Part shown: piece after piece, positions 27,481 through 37,085 of the stretch
Layout: every line of letters starts with the position of its first letter
How positions within the stretch are numbered: position 1 is the first letter of the stretch
Assembly (NCBI GenBank): GCA_030602245.1
Contig: JAUWAC010000016.1
Coordinates: 1 to 64,000 of the forward strand
From: Marinobacterium sp.
Lineage (GTDB): Bacteria; Pseudomonadota; Gammaproteobacteria; Pseudomonadales; Balneatricaceae
DNA: 64,000 nucleotides
Direction of reading: 5' to 3'
The notes under the pieces: generated by a model
Database searches by the model: none
Seen by the model: the letters and a program-made list of their open reading frames with translations, nothing else
What the model was told of the DNA's origin: nothing
Position numbers and translations under genes: made by a program

Positions 27481-28878
27481 TCAGTCGCCGCGGCTGGCCA
27501 GCAGCTCGCGGCCGCGATCCACCGCCGCCCGCACCTGATCCGGTGCCGTACCGCCAATATGGTTGCGTGCCGCGACGGAACCTTCCAGTGTCAAAACGTC
27601 GAAGACATCGTCCGCGATGGTGTCGGAGAACTGCTGCAGCTCCTCCAGCGTCATCTCGGACAGATCCTTGCCGCTCTTGATACCGTAGGCCACCGACTGG
27701 CCGACGATCTCGTGCGCATCGCGGAACGGAACGCCCTTACGGACCAGATAGTCGGCCAGATCGGTCGCCGTGGAGAAGCCACGCCGTGCCGCCTCACGCA
27801 TGTCGTCCTTGCGCGCTTCAATCGCCGGCACCATGTCGGCAAACGCACGCAGGCAACCCTTGACGGTATCGACGGCGTCAAACAGGGGCTCCTTGTCCTC
27901 CTGATTATCCTTGTTGTAGGCCAGCGGCTGAGACTTCATCAGCGTCAGCAGCGACATCAGGTGGCCATACACACGCCCGCTCTTGCCGCGCACCAGCTCC
28001 GGCACATCCGGGTTCTTCTTCTGCGGCATGATCGACGAACCGGTGCAGAAACGGTCCGGCAGATTGATGAAGTTGAACTGCGCCGAGGTCCACAGTACCA
28101 GCTCTTCGGACATCCGCGTCATGTGCATCAGCAGCACGCTGGCGGCAGCACAGAATTCGATCGCGAAATCACGATCCGATACCGCATCCAGCGAATTGCC
28201 GGCAGGCGTGTCGAACTGCAGCAGTTCCGCGGTGTAGGCGCGATCGATCGGGTAGGTGGTGCCGGCCAGCGCGGCCGCTCCCAGCGGCATCACATTGACG
28301 CGCTTGCGGCAGTCGGCGAAGCGCTCGTAGTCGCGCGAGAGCATCTCGAACCAGGCCATCAGGTGGTGGCCGAACGTCACCGGCTGCGCGGTCTGCAGGT
28401 GGGTGAAGCCCGGCATGATGGTATCGGCTTCACGCTCGGCCAGCTCCAGCAGTCCGTGCTGCAGGCGGCTGATTTCGCTCAGCACCAGATCAATCTCATC
28501 ACGCATGTACAGGCGGATATCGGTGGCTACCTGATCGTTGCGTGAGCGCCCGGTATGCAGCTTCTTGCCGGTGATACCGATCTTTTTCGTCAGCGCCGCC
28601 TCGATGTTCATGTGCACATCTTCCAGCTCGACCGACCACTCGAATTCACCGCGCTCGATTTCAATGCGGATTTCACCCAGACCACGGATGATGTCGTCGC
28701 GCTCTTTCTCGGTCAGCACGCCGACCTTTTCCAGCATGCGAGCATGTGCGATCGAGCCCTGAATATCCTGCTTGTAGAGTCGGCGGTCGAAGTCGACCGA
28801 TGCGGTGAAACGTGCCACGAACGCATCGGTCGGTTCACTGAAACGGCCACCCCACTGCTGATTGGTCTCGTTGCTCAT
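27481..28878 (-). CDS. argH: Argininosuccinate lyase
   Basis: 465 residues. Cleaves argininosuccinate to arginine and fumarate, the last step of arginine synthesis. Signature [20 protein letters not shown] at about 283-302 with the catalytic Ser; [18 protein letters not shown] near the start, [13 protein letters not shown] and [15 protein letters not shown] are also diagnostic. In Pseudomonas argH is followed on the other strand side by algZ-algR and hemC; here a transporter cluster occupies that place. Confidence 0.98.
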   Translation of the reverse strand: MSNETNQQWGGRFSEPTDAFVARFTASVDFDRRLYKQDIQGSIAHARMLEKVGVLTEKERDDIIRGLGEIRIEIERGEFEWSVELEDVHMNIEAALTKKIGITGKKLHTGRSRNDQVATDIRLYMRDEIDLVLSEISRLQHGLLELAEREADTIMPGFTHLQTAQPVTFGHHLMAWFEMLSRDYERFADCRKRVNVMPLGAAALAGTTYPIDRAYTAELLQFDTPAGNSLDAVSDRDFAIEFCAAASVLLMHMTRMSEELVLWTSAQFNFINLPDRFCTGSSIMPQKKNPDVPELVRGKSGRVYGHLMSLLTLMKSQPLAYNKDNQEDKEPLFDAVDTVKGCLRAFADMVPAIEARKDDMREAARRGFSTATDLADYLVRKGVPFRDAHEIVGQSVAYGIKSGKDLSEMTLEELQQFSDTIADDVFDVLTLEGSVAARNHIGGTAPDQVRAAVDRGRELLASRGD

Positions 28879-29048
28879 AATACCTGCTACCTCACTGGCG
28901 CTGATTCGACCGCCAGCGGCGGCCTTTGACTTGTGATGCCGGGATTATACAGCCCTTTTTATCCGGTTTCTCAGCTCTGCCACCTTCCATGCACAACCGC
29001 TGCACAGACGCCGCCAAGCCGCTTCAGACACCCTACCAAAGTATTATT

Positions 29049-29067
29049 TTGAGACTTTTTGTCTCAA
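29049..29067. promoter_or_regulatory. Candidate operator 1 (TTGAGAC-N5-GTCTCAA)
   Basis: A perfect 7+7 inverted repeat with a 5-base T-rich centre, ending seven bases before the -35 box of the TRAP promoter. Flanking bases extend the symmetry (ATTAT ... ATAAT, with a 2-base offset). The shape resembles IclR-family sites such as KdgR boxes. Confidence 0.6.
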
Positions 29068-29073
29068 TAATGT

Positions 29074-29102
29074 TTGACAACCCACTCCTCCACGCCTATT
29101 TA
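29074..29102 (+). promoter_or_regulatory. Promoter of the TRAP/dehydrogenase cluster
   Basis: A perfect TTGACA (29074-29079), 17-base spacer, TATTTA (29097-29102). It is bracketed by two related dyads and lies 42 bases before the dctP start; AAAAAGGA provides the ribosome-binding site. Confidence 0.7.
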
Positions 29103-29104
29103 TA

Positions 29105-29123
29105 TTGAGACTTTCAGTACCAA
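29105..29123. promoter_or_regulatory. Candidate operator 2 (TTGAGAC-N5-GTACCAA)
   Basis: Left half identical to operator 1; right half matches at 5 of 7 positions, same 5-base spacing. Its position immediately after the -10 box would block transcription start when occupied. Centre-to-centre distance to operator 1 is 56 bases. Confidence 0.5.
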
Positions 29124-29143
29124 AATAAGAAAAAGGACTCAGT

Positions 29144-30208
29144 ATGAACCGTACGACACGCTCTCTCACCAAGACCTCCCTGTCCGTTCTCGCCGGCGCC
29201 GTGCTGGCCGCCAACCTCACCACCGCCGCCCAGGCCGCCGACGACACCGTGCGCTGGAAAGTGCAGGCCGTGTTCAACACCGCCTGGCCGGGACTGGGCA
29301 ACCCGATCCGACTGGTTGAGGAGTCGCTGAAGGAAGCCAGCGGCGGCGAAGCTCAGATCAAGGTGTATGAGCCGGGCAAGATCGTGCCCTCCTTCGGCAT
29401 CACCGAAGCGGTCAAGAACAAGCAGATTCCGGCCGGGTATGCCTGGTTCGGCTACGACCAGGGCAAGATGCCGGCAGCCGCGCTGTTCGCCGCGGTGCCC
29501 TTCGGCATGGATCCGCTGGGATACAGTGCCTGGTGGTATGAGGGCGGCGGTCAGCAGCTGGCCGAAAAACTGTACGCGCCGCACAACATCCATCCGATTC
29601 TCTGCTCTATCACCGGTGCCGAAACCGCCGGCTGGTTCCGTAACGAAATCAACAAGCCGGAAGACCTGCAGGGGCTGAAGATCCGCTTCGCCGGCATCGG
29701 CGGCAAGGTGCTGCAGAAACTCGGTGCATCGGTCACGGTCATCCCCGGGGGTGAGATTTTCCCGGCACTGGAGAAGGGCGCCATCGACGCCACCGAGTTC
29801 GCCACACCGGCCATCGACGAGATGCTCGGCTTCGACAAGGTTGCCAAACACAACTACTTCCCCGGCTGGCACCAGCCGTTTACCGCCAGTCATCTGGTCG
29901 TCAACACCGATGTCTGGAACGGCCTGAGCAAGTCCAAGCAGTCGCTGATCGAAACCGCCTGCACCGCGGCCACCTTCCGCGGGCTGGCGTACAGCGAGTC
30001 GCTGCAGGGGGCCAAGCTCGCCACCTTTGACAGCAAAGGGGTCACCCCGCACCGCCTCAGCCCCGAGCTGATGGACGCACTGCAGAACGCGACCAACGAG
30101 GTGATGCAGGAAGCCTCCAGCGCTGATCCGATGTTCAAGGAGGTCTACGAGTCGATGCAGAACTTCCGCGCCGGCTACGACCAGTGGAAGAAGCTGGGCT
30201 CACTCTGA
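29144..30208 (+). CDS. dctP: TRAP transporter periplasmic solute-binding protein
   Basis: 354 residues with a signal peptide cleaved probably after AAQA (about residue 35). DctP fold: the conserved carboxylate-binding Arg lies in LQGLKIRFAGIGGKVLQKLG, and GGEIFPALEKGAIDATEF together with GWFRNEINKPEDL place it in the group resembling alpha-keto-acid/lactate binders (TakP-like), distinct from C4-dicarboxylate DctP. It should capture a small mono-carboxylate for the membrane subunits encoded next. First gene of the cluster and probably the most strongly expressed, given the hairpins after its stop. Confidence 0.93.
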   Translation: MNRTTRSLTKTSLSVLAGAVLAANLTTAAQAADDTVRWKVQAVFNTAWPGLGNPIRLVEESLKEASGGEAQIKVYEPGKIVPSFGITEAVKNKQIPAGYAWFGYDQGKMPAAALFAAVPFGMDPLGYSAWWYEGGGQQLAEKLYAPHNIHPILCSITGAETAGWFRNEINKPEDLQGLKIRFAGIGGKVLQKLGASVTVIPGGEIFPALEKGAIDATEFATPAIDEMLGFDKVAKHNYFPGWHQPFTASHLVVNTDVWNGLSKSKQSLIETACTAATFRGLAYSESLQGAKLATFDSKGVTPHRLSPELMDALQNATNEVMQEASSADPMFKEVYESMQNFRAGYDQWKKLGSL

Positions 30209-30234
30209 CCCTCACGTCGCCCCGTTAATCCGCA

Positions 30235-30273
30235 GGGTGGCCACGGCCACCCGCCTCGCCCCCGACCGGGGGC
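30235..30273 (+). other. Two strong hairpins between dctP and dctQ
   Basis: GGGTGGCC/GGCCACCC (30235-30252, two-base loop) and GCCCCC/GGGGGC (30258-30273, four-base loop) stand side by side, with no U-run. Such structures after binding-protein genes usually protect the upstream mRNA from 3' exonucleases and set unequal subunit levels. Confidence 0.65.
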
Positions 30274-30288
30274 ATTCGGAGTTCTGGT

Positions 30289-30939
30289 ATGAATCAGATG
30301 ACAACACGGGCCTCGGCCGATGGGGCCGAGGTGCAGGTCCCGCACGCCGGTAGTGTCGATATGGAGCAGTTCATCCACCACACGGAGCTGCCCCATACCG
30401 GGGTTTCGCGTGCATTCGATCGCTTCATCCACCGGGTCGCGTCCGCTGCTCACTGGAGCTGGATGGCGCTGATGCTGGTGATTCTGGTCAACGTGGTGCT
30501 GCGTTACGCCCTCGGTGAGGGGCATATCGAGCTCGAAGAGCTGCAGTGGCACCTCTACGCCATCGGCTGGCTGGTCGGACTGTCGTTCTGCTACGTGCTC
30601 GATGATCACGTCCGCGTCGACCTGCTGCACGAACGGCTGGGGCTGAAGGCACAGGCCGTGATCGAGCTGCTCGGCATTCTCCTGCTGTTGCTGCCGTTCG
30701 CCGGCGCCGTGCTCTGGTACGCCATTCCGTTCGTCGAGTACTCGTTCGCGATGAACGAAGTGTCCATGGCCCCGGGCGGCCTGCCCTATCGCTGGGCGAT
30801 CAAGGCGTTTCTGGTGATCGGTTTTGCCCTGCTGCTGATCGCGATGCTGTCGCGCCTGAGCCGAATCTGTGCGCTGCTGTTCGGCTTTCCCAACGCGCTG
30901 AGCAACGACACCGAGGAGAGCTGCCATGGAAATCAATGA
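30289..30939 (+). CDS. dctQ: TRAP transporter small membrane subunit
   Basis: 216 residues with four hydrophobic segments: WSWMALMLVILVNVVLRYAL, YAIGWLVGLSFCYVLDDHVR, LGILLLLLPFAGAVLWYAI and FLVIGFALLLIAMLSRLSR. The segment YVLDDHVRVDLLHERL matches the conserved DctQ loop. The ~50-residue N-terminal extension before the first helix is longer than usual; an ATG at 30361 (MEQF) is an alternative start. Overlaps dctM by 14 bases. Confidence 0.9.
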   Translation: MNQMTTRASADGAEVQVPHAGSVDMEQFIHHTELPHTGVSRAFDRFIHRVASAAHWSWMALMLVILVNVVLRYALGEGHIELEELQWHLYAIGWLVGLSFCYVLDDHVRVDLLHERLGLKAQAVIELLGILLLLLPFAGAVLWYAIPFVEYSFAMNEVSMAPGGLPYRWAIKAFLVIGFALLLIAMLSRLSRICALLFGFPNALSNDTEESCHGNQ

Positions 30940-32281
30940 GATTCTCGCCATCACCATGTTCTCCAGCTTCATCCTGCTGCTGTTTACCGGCTTTCCGGTC
31001 GCCTGGGTGCTGGGGGGCGTGGCACTGATCTTCGCCGTGCTGTCGATGATGGCCGATCAGATCTGGGACGCATGGATCGGTATCGACTGGGACTATGTCT
31101 CCATCGTCGTGCCGCGGATCTGGAACGTGATGACCAACTGGGTGCTGGTCGCCCTGCCGATGTTCGTTTTCATGGGCCTGATGCTGGACCGCTCCGGCAT
31201 CGCCGAAGATCTGATGTCGAATCTGGTGCGCCTGTTCGGGCGTGTCCGCGGCGGACTGGCCATCACGGTGACTTTTGTCGGCCTGCTGCTGGCCGCCTCC
31301 ACCGGCATCATCGGTGCCTCGGTCGTGCTGCTGGCACTGCTCGGCATCCCGATGATGATGCGCCAGGGCTACAGCCATGAGCTGGCCTGCGGCACCGTCT
31401 GCTCCACCGGCACGCTGGGGATTCTGATTCCGCCGAGCATCATGCTGGTGATGATGGGCGACCGGCTCGGCGTGCCGGTCGGTGATCTGTTCCTCGGCGC
31501 ACTGTTCCCGGGCCTGCTGCTGGCCGCGCTCTATATCGGCTATATCTTTGCGGTCGGCTTGCTGCGCCCGCATGCAGCACCGGCGCCGGACAATGCCGAG
31601 CCAGTCACTCCGATGCTGATCGCGCGCGTGTTTCTGACCGTGCTGCCGGCCGCCGGTCTGATCCTGGCCGTGCTCGGCTCGATCTTTGCCGGTATCGCCA
31701 CCCCGACCGAAGCCTCAGGCGTCGGTGCCGCCGGGGCCACGCTGCTGGCGGTGCTGAAAAAGCGCGTCAACCTGAACGTGTTGTACGAGGTCTGCCGCGA
31801 AACCACCAAGACCACCGCCTTCATTTTCGCTCTGCTGCTCGGCGCCACCGCGTTCTCGCTGGTCCTGCGCGGTCTCGGCGGTGACGAACTGATCGAGGAA
31901 GCCCTGACCGGGCTGCCGTTCAGCCCGACCGGCATCGTGATCTGCATTCTGCTGGTGACCTTCGTGCTCGGTTTTTTCCTCGACTGGATCGAGCTGACGC
32001 TGATCATTCTGCCGCTGGTCGCCCCGGTCGTCGCCGGCCTCGGCTTCGATCTGGTCTGGTTCACCATCCTGTTTGCGGTCTGCCTGCAGACCTCGTTCCT
32101 GACCCCGCCGGTGGGCTTCGCCCTCTTCTATATGAAGGGCGTCGCGCCGGACGGGATCACCGTCGGCACCATCTACCGTGGCGTGCTGCCCTTTATTGCG
32201 CTGCAACTGGTCGGGCTGGCGATCGTTTTCTACTGGCACCAGATCGTGACCTGGCTGCCCTCCATGGCTTACGCCAACTGA
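30926..32281 (+). CDS. dctM: TRAP transporter large membrane subunit
   Basis: 451 residues, about twelve hydrophobic segments, belonging to the Na+-coupled DctM family: LLFTGFPVAWVLGGVALIF, LVALPMFVFMGLMLDRSGIA, STGTLGILIPPSIMLVMMG and FLDWIELTLIILPLVAPVV. Together with DctP and DctQ it forms a complete secondary uptake system. Ends 18 bases before the alcohol dehydrogenase gene, so transport and metabolism are on one transcript. Confidence 0.95.
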   Translation: MEINEILAITMFSSFILLLFTGFPVAWVLGGVALIFAVLSMMADQIWDAWIGIDWDYVSIVVPRIWNVMTNWVLVALPMFVFMGLMLDRSGIAEDLMSNLVRLFGRVRGGLAITVTFVGLLLAASTGIIGASVVLLALLGIPMMMRQGYSHELACGTVCSTGTLGILIPPSIMLVMMGDRLGVPVGDLFLGALFPGLLLAALYIGYIFAVGLLRPHAAPAPDNAEPVTPMLIARVFLTVLPAAGLILAVLGSIFAGIATPTEASGVGAAGATLLAVLKKRVNLNVLYEVCRETTKTTAFIFALLLGATAFSLVLRGLGGDELIEEALTGLPFSPTGIVICILLVTFVLGFFLDWIELTLIILPLVAPVVAGLGFDLVWFTILFAVCLQTSFLTPPVGFALFYMKGVAPDGITVGTIYRGVLPFIALQLVGLAIVFYWHQIVTWLPSMAYAN

Positions 32282-32299
32282 ACATGTCGGAGAACAACT

Positions 32300-33466
32300 A
32301 TGAGTAACCGAATCATTCTGCCTCGTCTCATGGAGGTGGGTGCCGGCGCCAGCGCCAAGGCCCCGGAGATCCTCGCGGCACTGGGGTGCAGCCATCCGCT
32401 GATCGTCACCGACCGCATGATGGTGCAGCTGGGCTATGTGGACCGGCTGCAGGCCGCGCTGTCCGCGGCCGGCATGGCCAGCGACCTGTTTGCCGATACC
32501 CTGCCGGAACCCACCGAGGCGTCGATCATCGCCGGTGTGGATAAGGTACGGGCGGGCCGCTACGACGCCATCATTGCGCTCGGCGGCGGCAGCCCGATCG
32601 ACTCGGCCAAGGCGATCTCGATTCTGGGCACGTTCGGTGGCCAGATGCGCGACTACAAGTTCCCGCGCGACGTCTGCGAACAGGGGCTGCCGATCATCGC
32701 GATTCCGACCACCGCCGGCACCGGCTCCGAAGTGACCCGTTTCACCATCATCACCGACGCCGACAAGGACGAAAAAATGCTCTGCGTCGGTCAGGGGTTC
32801 ATGCCGGTCGCCGCACTGGTGGATTATGAGCTGACCCTGTCGGTGCCGCCGCGTGTCACCGCCGACACCGGGATCGATGCGCTGACCCACGCCATCGAAG
32901 CCTATGTCAGCGCCAAGGCAAACCCGTACAGCGATAGCCAGGCGCTGGCCGCCATGCGCCTGATCGGCCCCAATCTGCGCCGTGCCTACCATTGCGCCGA
33001 TGATCGCGACGCGCGCGAGGCGATGATGCTCGGCTCGACACTGGCCGGCGTCGCCTTTTCCGCCGCGTCCGTCGCCCTCGTTCATGGCATGAGCCGTCCC
33101 ATCGGCGCCTTCTTCCATGTCCCGCACGGTCTGTCCAACGCCATGCTGCTGCCCACGGTCACCGAGTTCTCGCTGCAGAGCGCACCCGAGCGTTATGCCG
33201 ATTGCGCCCGCGCCATCGGCGCAGCATCGCAGAGCGACGATACCGCCACCGCCAATGCCAGGCTGGTGGCCGAGCTGCGCGCGCTCAACCGCGAGCTGCA
33301 GGTACCCAGCCCGGCCGAGTTCGGTATCGAGCAGAGCCGTTACTTCGAGCTGCGCGCGACCATGGCCGAACAGGCACTGGCCTCAGGCTCGCCCGGCAAC
33401 AACCCCCGTGTCCCCACCCTTGATGAACTGATCGAGCTGTATGCAGCCGTCTGGAACCAAGAATAA
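32300..33466 (+). CDS. Iron-containing (type III) alcohol dehydrogenase
   Basis: 388 residues. NAD-binding [13 protein letters not shown] at about 96-108 and [11 protein letters not shown]; the metal ligands are all present: Asp and His in [19 protein letters not shown], His in [11 protein letters not shown] and His in [10 protein letters not shown]. It should interconvert a primary alcohol, probably a hydroxy acid given the transporter, with the aldehyde/semialdehyde used by the next enzyme. A hydroxyacid-oxoacid type activity is possible. It stands where a MmsB-type 3-hydroxyisobutyrate dehydrogenase would be expected beside mmsA. Confidence 0.92.
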   Translation: MSNRIILPRLMEVGAGASAKAPEILAALGCSHPLIVTDRMMVQLGYVDRLQAALSAAGMASDLFADTLPEPTEASIIAGVDKVRAGRYDAIIALGGGSPIDSAKAISILGTFGGQMRDYKFPRDVCEQGLPIIAIPTTAGTGSEVTRFTIITDADKDEKMLCVGQGFMPVAALVDYELTLSVPPRVTADTGIDALTHAIEAYVSAKANPYSDSQALAAMRLIGPNLRRAYHCADDRDAREAMMLGSTLAGVAFSAASVALVHGMSRPIGAFFHVPHGLSNAMLLPTVTEFSLQSAPERYADCARAIGAASQSDDTATANARLVAELRALNRELQVPSPAEFGIEQSRYFELRATMAEQALASGSPGNNPRVPTLDELIELYAAVWNQE

Positions 33467-33488
33467 TTCCGATCTGGAGCACTCTCAC

Positions 33489-34991
33489 ATGACCAACGTA
33501 ACCAACTTCATCAACAACACCCGCACCCCGAGCACCTCCGGTCGCACGGCGCCGGTCTACAACCCGGCCACCGGTGAACAGAGCGGCAGCGTCACCCTGT
33601 CCAGCGCCGACGAAACCCGCGCCGCCATCGCCGCAGCGGCGGCCGCGTTTCCGGAATGGTCGAAAACACCGTCCGTCGTGCGCGCCCGCGTCATGTTCAA
33701 GTTCAAGGAACTGCTGGAACAGAACCGCGACCGACTGGCCGAGCTGATCACGCTCGAGCACGGCAAGGTATTTTCTGACGCTCAGGGTGAGATCACCCGC
33801 GGCATGGAAGTGGTCGAATTTGCCTGCGGCATCCCGCACCTGCAAAAGGGTGAACACTCACTCAACGTCGGTCGTAACATCGATTCCGACTCCCTGATGC
33901 AGCCGCTGGGCGTCTGCGCCGGCATCTCCCCGTTCAACTTCCCGGCCATGGTTCCCATGTGGATGTTTCCGGTGGCGATCGCCTGCGGCAACACCTTCGT
34001 TATGAAGCCGTCCGAGAAGGACCCGAGCGCGACGCTGTTCATCGCCGAACTGCTGGCCGAAGCCGGCCTGCCGGCGGGGGTTTTCAACCTCGTCAACGGC
34101 GACAAGGAAGCGGTCGATGTGCTGCTCACCGATGCGCGCGTACAGGCGGTCAGCTTTGTCGGCTCAACGCCGATCGCCGAATACATCTACGCCACCGCGT
34201 CGGCCAACGGCAAGCGCTGCCAGGCACTCGGCGGCGCCAAGAACCATATGGTCATCATGCCCGATGCGGACCCGCAGCAAGTGGTCAATTCGCTGATGGG
34301 GGCGGCATACGGCTCAGCCGGCGAGCGCTGCATGGCGATTTCGGTGGCGGTCTGCGTCGGTGACGAAGTGGCCGACAACCTGGTCGAAATGATGAAAAGC
34401 GAGATCGGTCAGATGCGCGTCGGCCCGGGTCTGGGCACAGATCCCGAGCCGCACATGGGGCCGGTGGTCAGCCGCGAACACCAGCAGAAGATCTTCTCCT
34501 ACATCGACAGCGGCGTCGAACAGGGCGCCACGCTGGTTTGCGACGGCCGGGAGTTCAAGGTTGCGGGCCATGAAAACGGCTTCTTTGTCGGTCCGACCCT
34601 GTTCGATCACGTCACCACCGACATGCGCATCTATCAGGAAGAGATTTTCGGCCCGGTGCTGGTGGTCGTGCGCGTCGACAGCTTCGACGCGGCGCTGCAG
34701 CTGATCAACGATCACGAATACGGCAACGGCACCGCCCTGTTCACCCGTGACGGTGACACCGCCCGTCAGTTCGAGGAGAACGTGCAGGCCGGCATGGTCG
34801 GTATCAACGTGCCGATCCCGGTACCGATGGCGTTCCACTGTTTCGGCGGCTGGAAGCGCTCGATCTTCGGCCCGCTCAACATGCACGGCTCCGACGGCGT
34901 ACGTTTCTTCACCCGCATGAAGACCGTCACCCGCCGCTGGCCCACCGGCATCCGTGCCGGCGCCGAATTCTCGATGCCGACGATGAAGTAA
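33489..34991 (+). CDS. mmsA: CoA-acylating methylmalonate-semialdehyde dehydrogenase-like enzyme
   Basis: 500 residues from ATG 33489 ([20 protein letters not shown]), with GGAGC upstream; an earlier frame lacks similarity. ALDH signatures: [43 protein letters not shown], catalytic Cys in [14 protein letters not shown], and [12 protein letters not shown]. The GERCMAI context and PFNFP motif mark the MMSDH group, which oxidatively decarboxylates malonate or methylmalonate semialdehyde to acetyl- or propionyl-CoA. In this cluster malonate semialdehyde (from 3-hydroxypropionate) is a plausible substrate, but other acylating reactions cannot be excluded. Confidence 0.92.
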   Translation: MTNVTNFINNTRTPSTSGRTAPVYNPATGEQSGSVTLSSADETRAAIAAAAAAFPEWSKTPSVVRARVMFKFKELLEQNRDRLAELITLEHGKVFSDAQGEITRGMEVVEFACGIPHLQKGEHSLNVGRNIDSDSLMQPLGVCAGISPFNFPAMVPMWMFPVAIACGNTFVMKPSEKDPSATLFIAELLAEAGLPAGVFNLVNGDKEAVDVLLTDARVQAVSFVGSTPIAEYIYATASANGKRCQALGGAKNHMVIMPDADPQQVVNSLMGAAYGSAGERCMAISVAVCVGDEVADNLVEMMKSEIGQMRVGPGLGTDPEPHMGPVVSREHQQKIFSYIDSGVEQGATLVCDGREFKVAGHENGFFVGPTLFDHVTTDMRIYQEEIFGPVLVVVRVDSFDAALQLINDHEYGNGTALFTRDGDTARQFEENVQAGMVGINVPIPVPMAFHCFGGWKRSIFGPLNMHGSDGVRFFTRMKTVTRRWPTGIRAGAEFSMPTMK

Positions 34992-35019
34992 GCGTTCACC
35001 CCTGGAGCACGCTGACCTT

Positions 35020-35043
35020 GCCGCCCGCTCCGGGCGGCTTTTT
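35020..35043 (+). terminator. Rho-independent terminator of the TRAP/dehydrogenase operon
   Basis: GCCGCCCG-CTC-CGGGCGGC followed by TTTTT, 29 bases after the mmsA stop. A strong GC stem with a U-run in the operon's direction. The first 52-bp repeat begins directly after it. Confidence 0.85.
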
Positions 35044-35190
35044 ATGTTCAGGACGAACGGTATCGCGCGGATGCAGGGAGGCACAGGAGCGCGATATGTT
35101 CAGGACGAACGGTATCGCGCGGGTGCAGGGAGGCACAGGAGCGCGATATGGTCAGGACGAACAGTATCCCGCGCGTGCAGGGAAGCACGC
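35044..35190. repeat. Three tandem 52-bp repeats with internal hairpins
   Basis: Copies begin at 35044, 35096 and 35148. The first two differ at one base; the third is diverged and fades after about 40 bases. Each holds GTTC-AGGAC-GAAC (35046-35058, 35098-35110; third copy GGTC-AGGAC-GAAC at 35150-35162), and copies one and two hold TATCGCGC pairing with GCGCGATA across about 20 bases (35061-35096, 35113-35148). A period of 52 is not a multiple of three, arguing against coding. It lies in the gap between the operon terminator and the IclR gene. Confidence 0.85.
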
Positions 35191-35288
35191 TTCCCCCCAT
35201 CCGCGCCGGCACGGTGCAAATACCGACGCGCGACCGGGCACGGTATACTGGACGGATAACACCAACACCTCAACGATGTGAACAGCCC

Positions 35289-36065
35289 ATGACCACTACC
35301 CGCCGGGAGAAAGGCTCCTCGATTCTGCGCGTGCTGGAAATCATCGAGGCGGTCGCCAACAGCAGCAAACCGATGACGCCGACCGAGCTGGCCAAGCAGC
35401 TGGATATCCCCAAGGCCACGGGACACCGCCTGGTACAGATGCTGGAAAAGGAAGGGTTTCTGCAGACCAACATGCGCGGCTTCGTGATTCCGGGCGCCCG
35501 CCTGCATCAGGCCGCGCTGGGGATCATCTATGCCGGCCGCTACAAGGCCCAGCGCCGTGCGATCCTGGAAGACCTGTCGCAGCAGATCGGCGAAACCTGC
35601 GGTCTGGCGATCCCGGACGGCACCGAGATGCTCTACTTCGACCGGGTCCAGACCAACTGGCCGCTGCAGATCAACCTGCCGATCGGCAGCCACACACCCA
35701 CCTGGTGCACCGCCAGCGGCAAGCTCTATCTGGCCAATCTGCCGCCGGCCCAGCGCAAGCTGATGATCGAGCGGCTGCCGCTGCAGCAGCTGTCGCGCAA
35801 CACGCTGACCGACCCCGCCGAGCTGCTGGATGAGCTCGATCATGTCGCCGAGCACGGCATCGCAGTGGATAACGAGGAGTTCATCGACGGCATGGTGGCC
35901 TGTGCCGTCCCGGTGACCGATGCGCAGGGACGGCTGATCGCCTGTCTGTTTACGCATGCCCCGGTGATCCGCTGCTCGCTCAATGATCTGCTGGCGTTCG
36001 AGCCCCAGCTGCGCGAGGCCGCCCACCAGCTCGAACAGGTGATACGGGTGCCGGCGCAGAGCTAG
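35289..36065 (+). CDS. IclR-family transcriptional regulator
   Basis: 258 residues. N-terminal winged helix (about 8-70: SILRVLEIIEAVANSSKPMT, PTELAKQLDIPKATGHRLVQ), then an IclR effector domain (about 85-250: ISQQIGETCGLAIPDG-like segment, LPIGSHTPTWCTASGKLYLA, AVDNEEFIDGMVACAVPV). The start at 35289 aligns with family members; the open frame upstream passes through the repeats. Effector domains of this family bind small carboxylates, fitting a role in controlling the adjacent TRAP/dehydrogenase operon. A TATACT -10 (35244-35249) without a recognisable -35 precedes it. Confidence 0.9.
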   Translation: MTTTRREKGSSILRVLEIIEAVANSSKPMTPTELAKQLDIPKATGHRLVQMLEKEGFLQTNMRGFVIPGARLHQAALGIIYAGRYKAQRRAILEDLSQQIGETCGLAIPDGTEMLYFDRVQTNWPLQINLPIGSHTPTWCTASGKLYLANLPPAQRKLMIERLPLQQLSRNTLTDPAELLDELDHVAEHGIAVDNEEFIDGMVACAVPVTDAQGRLIACLFTHAPVIRCSLNDLLAFEPQLREAAHQLEQVIRVPAQS

Positions 36066-36146
36066 CGCGGCCCGCTTCTGGTACACTCTCGGCCAGTGAT
36101 TTTTCAGGTTGAGGCTTGCGCCTCCGGACACAGGATTCCACGTTTC

Positions 36147-37085
36147 ATGAGCAGAACCATCCGCATCGCGACCCGTCGCAGCCTGCTGGCCCTCTGGCAG
36201 GCGGAATACGTCAAGGCCGAGCTGGAGCGGCACCACCCGGGCATTCAGGTGGAGCTGATCAAGATCCAGTCCAAGGGCGACAAGATCCTCGATACGCCGC
36301 TGGCCAAGATCGGCGGCAAGGGACTGTTCGTCAAGGAGCTGGAAAACGCGCTGCTCGACAACGAAGCGGATATCGCCGTGCACTCGATGAAAGACGTGCC
36401 GATGGAGTTTCCGCAGGGGCTTGGCCTGGCGGTCATCTGCCCGCGTGAAAAACCCACCGATGCATTCGTCAGCAACCGTTACAGCAGTCTCGATGAGCTG
36501 CCTGAGGGCGCCGTGGTCGGGACCTCGTCACTGCGCCGTGAAGTGCAGATCCGCGAGCGCCGCCCGGATCTGCAGGTCAACTTCCTGCGCGGCAACGTGC
36601 AGACCCGTCTGGCCAAGCTCGATGCCGGAGACTACGACGCCATCATCCTCGCCACCGCCGGGCTGGTGCGACTCGAGCTGACCGAGCGCATTCGCCACGA
36701 GATGCCGCCGGAAGAGAGCCTGCCGGCGGGCGGTCAGGGCGCGGTCGGTATCGAGTGCCGCCTCGACGATCAGGAGCTGATCGATCTGATCATGCCGCTG
36801 CATCACCAGGACACCGCGATCCGCGTCCTCGCCGAGCGCGCCATGAACCGCCGCCTCGAAGGCGGCTGTCAGGTGCCGATCGGCTGCTATGCCACGCTCA
36901 ATGACGACCGTTCCGAAGTCTGGCTGCGCGGCCTCGTCGGTCGTCCGGACGGCAGTCTGGTGCTGCGCGACGAGATCCGCGGGCCGGCCGCTGACGCCGA
37001 GCAGCTCGGTATCACGCTGGCGGAGCGCCTGCTGGCGGCCGGCGCCGATGCGATCCTGAAAGAGGTCTATGCCGAGCGTGGCTGA
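36147..37085 (+). CDS. hemC: Porphobilinogen deaminase (hydroxymethylbilane synthase)
   Basis: 312 residues. Polymerises four porphobilinogens into hydroxymethylbilane. [18 protein letters not shown] at the N-terminus, [62 protein letters not shown], and the dipyrromethane cofactor Cys in [14 protein letters not shown] at about residue 241. ATG 36147 matches the family start. Stop lies inside the hemD start region (17-base overlap). A possible -10 (TACACT, 36082-36087) lies upstream. Confidence 0.98.
   Translation: MSRTIRIATRRSLLALWQAEYVKAELERHHPGIQVELIKIQSKGDKILDTPLAKIGGKGLFVKELENALLDNEADIAVHSMKDVPMEFPQGLGLAVICPREKPTDAFVSNRYSSLDELPEGAVVGTSSLRREVQIRERRPDLQVNFLRGNVQTRLAKLDAGDYDAIILATAGLVRLELTERIRHEMPPEESLPAGGQGAVGIECRLDDQELIDLIMPLHHQDTAIRVLAERAMNRRLEGGCQVPIGCYATLNDDRSEVWLRGLVGRPDGSLVLRDEIRGPAADAEQLGITLAERLLAAGADAILKEVYAERG

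Noticed and set aside
26221..28545. 774-codon plus-strand frame opposite the MFS transporter and argH
   Set aside because: Arg/Gln/His-rich shadow of two clear genes; no ribosome-binding site or domain.
31715..33127. 470-codon minus-strand frame opposite dctM and the dehydrogenase
   Set aside because: Shadow of two well-supported genes with conserved motifs.
35018..35281. Reading frames with repeated peptides over the 52-bp repeats
   Set aside because: The 52-base period shifts frame at each copy, so the similar peptides come from different frames. The DNA repeat, not a protein, is the signal.
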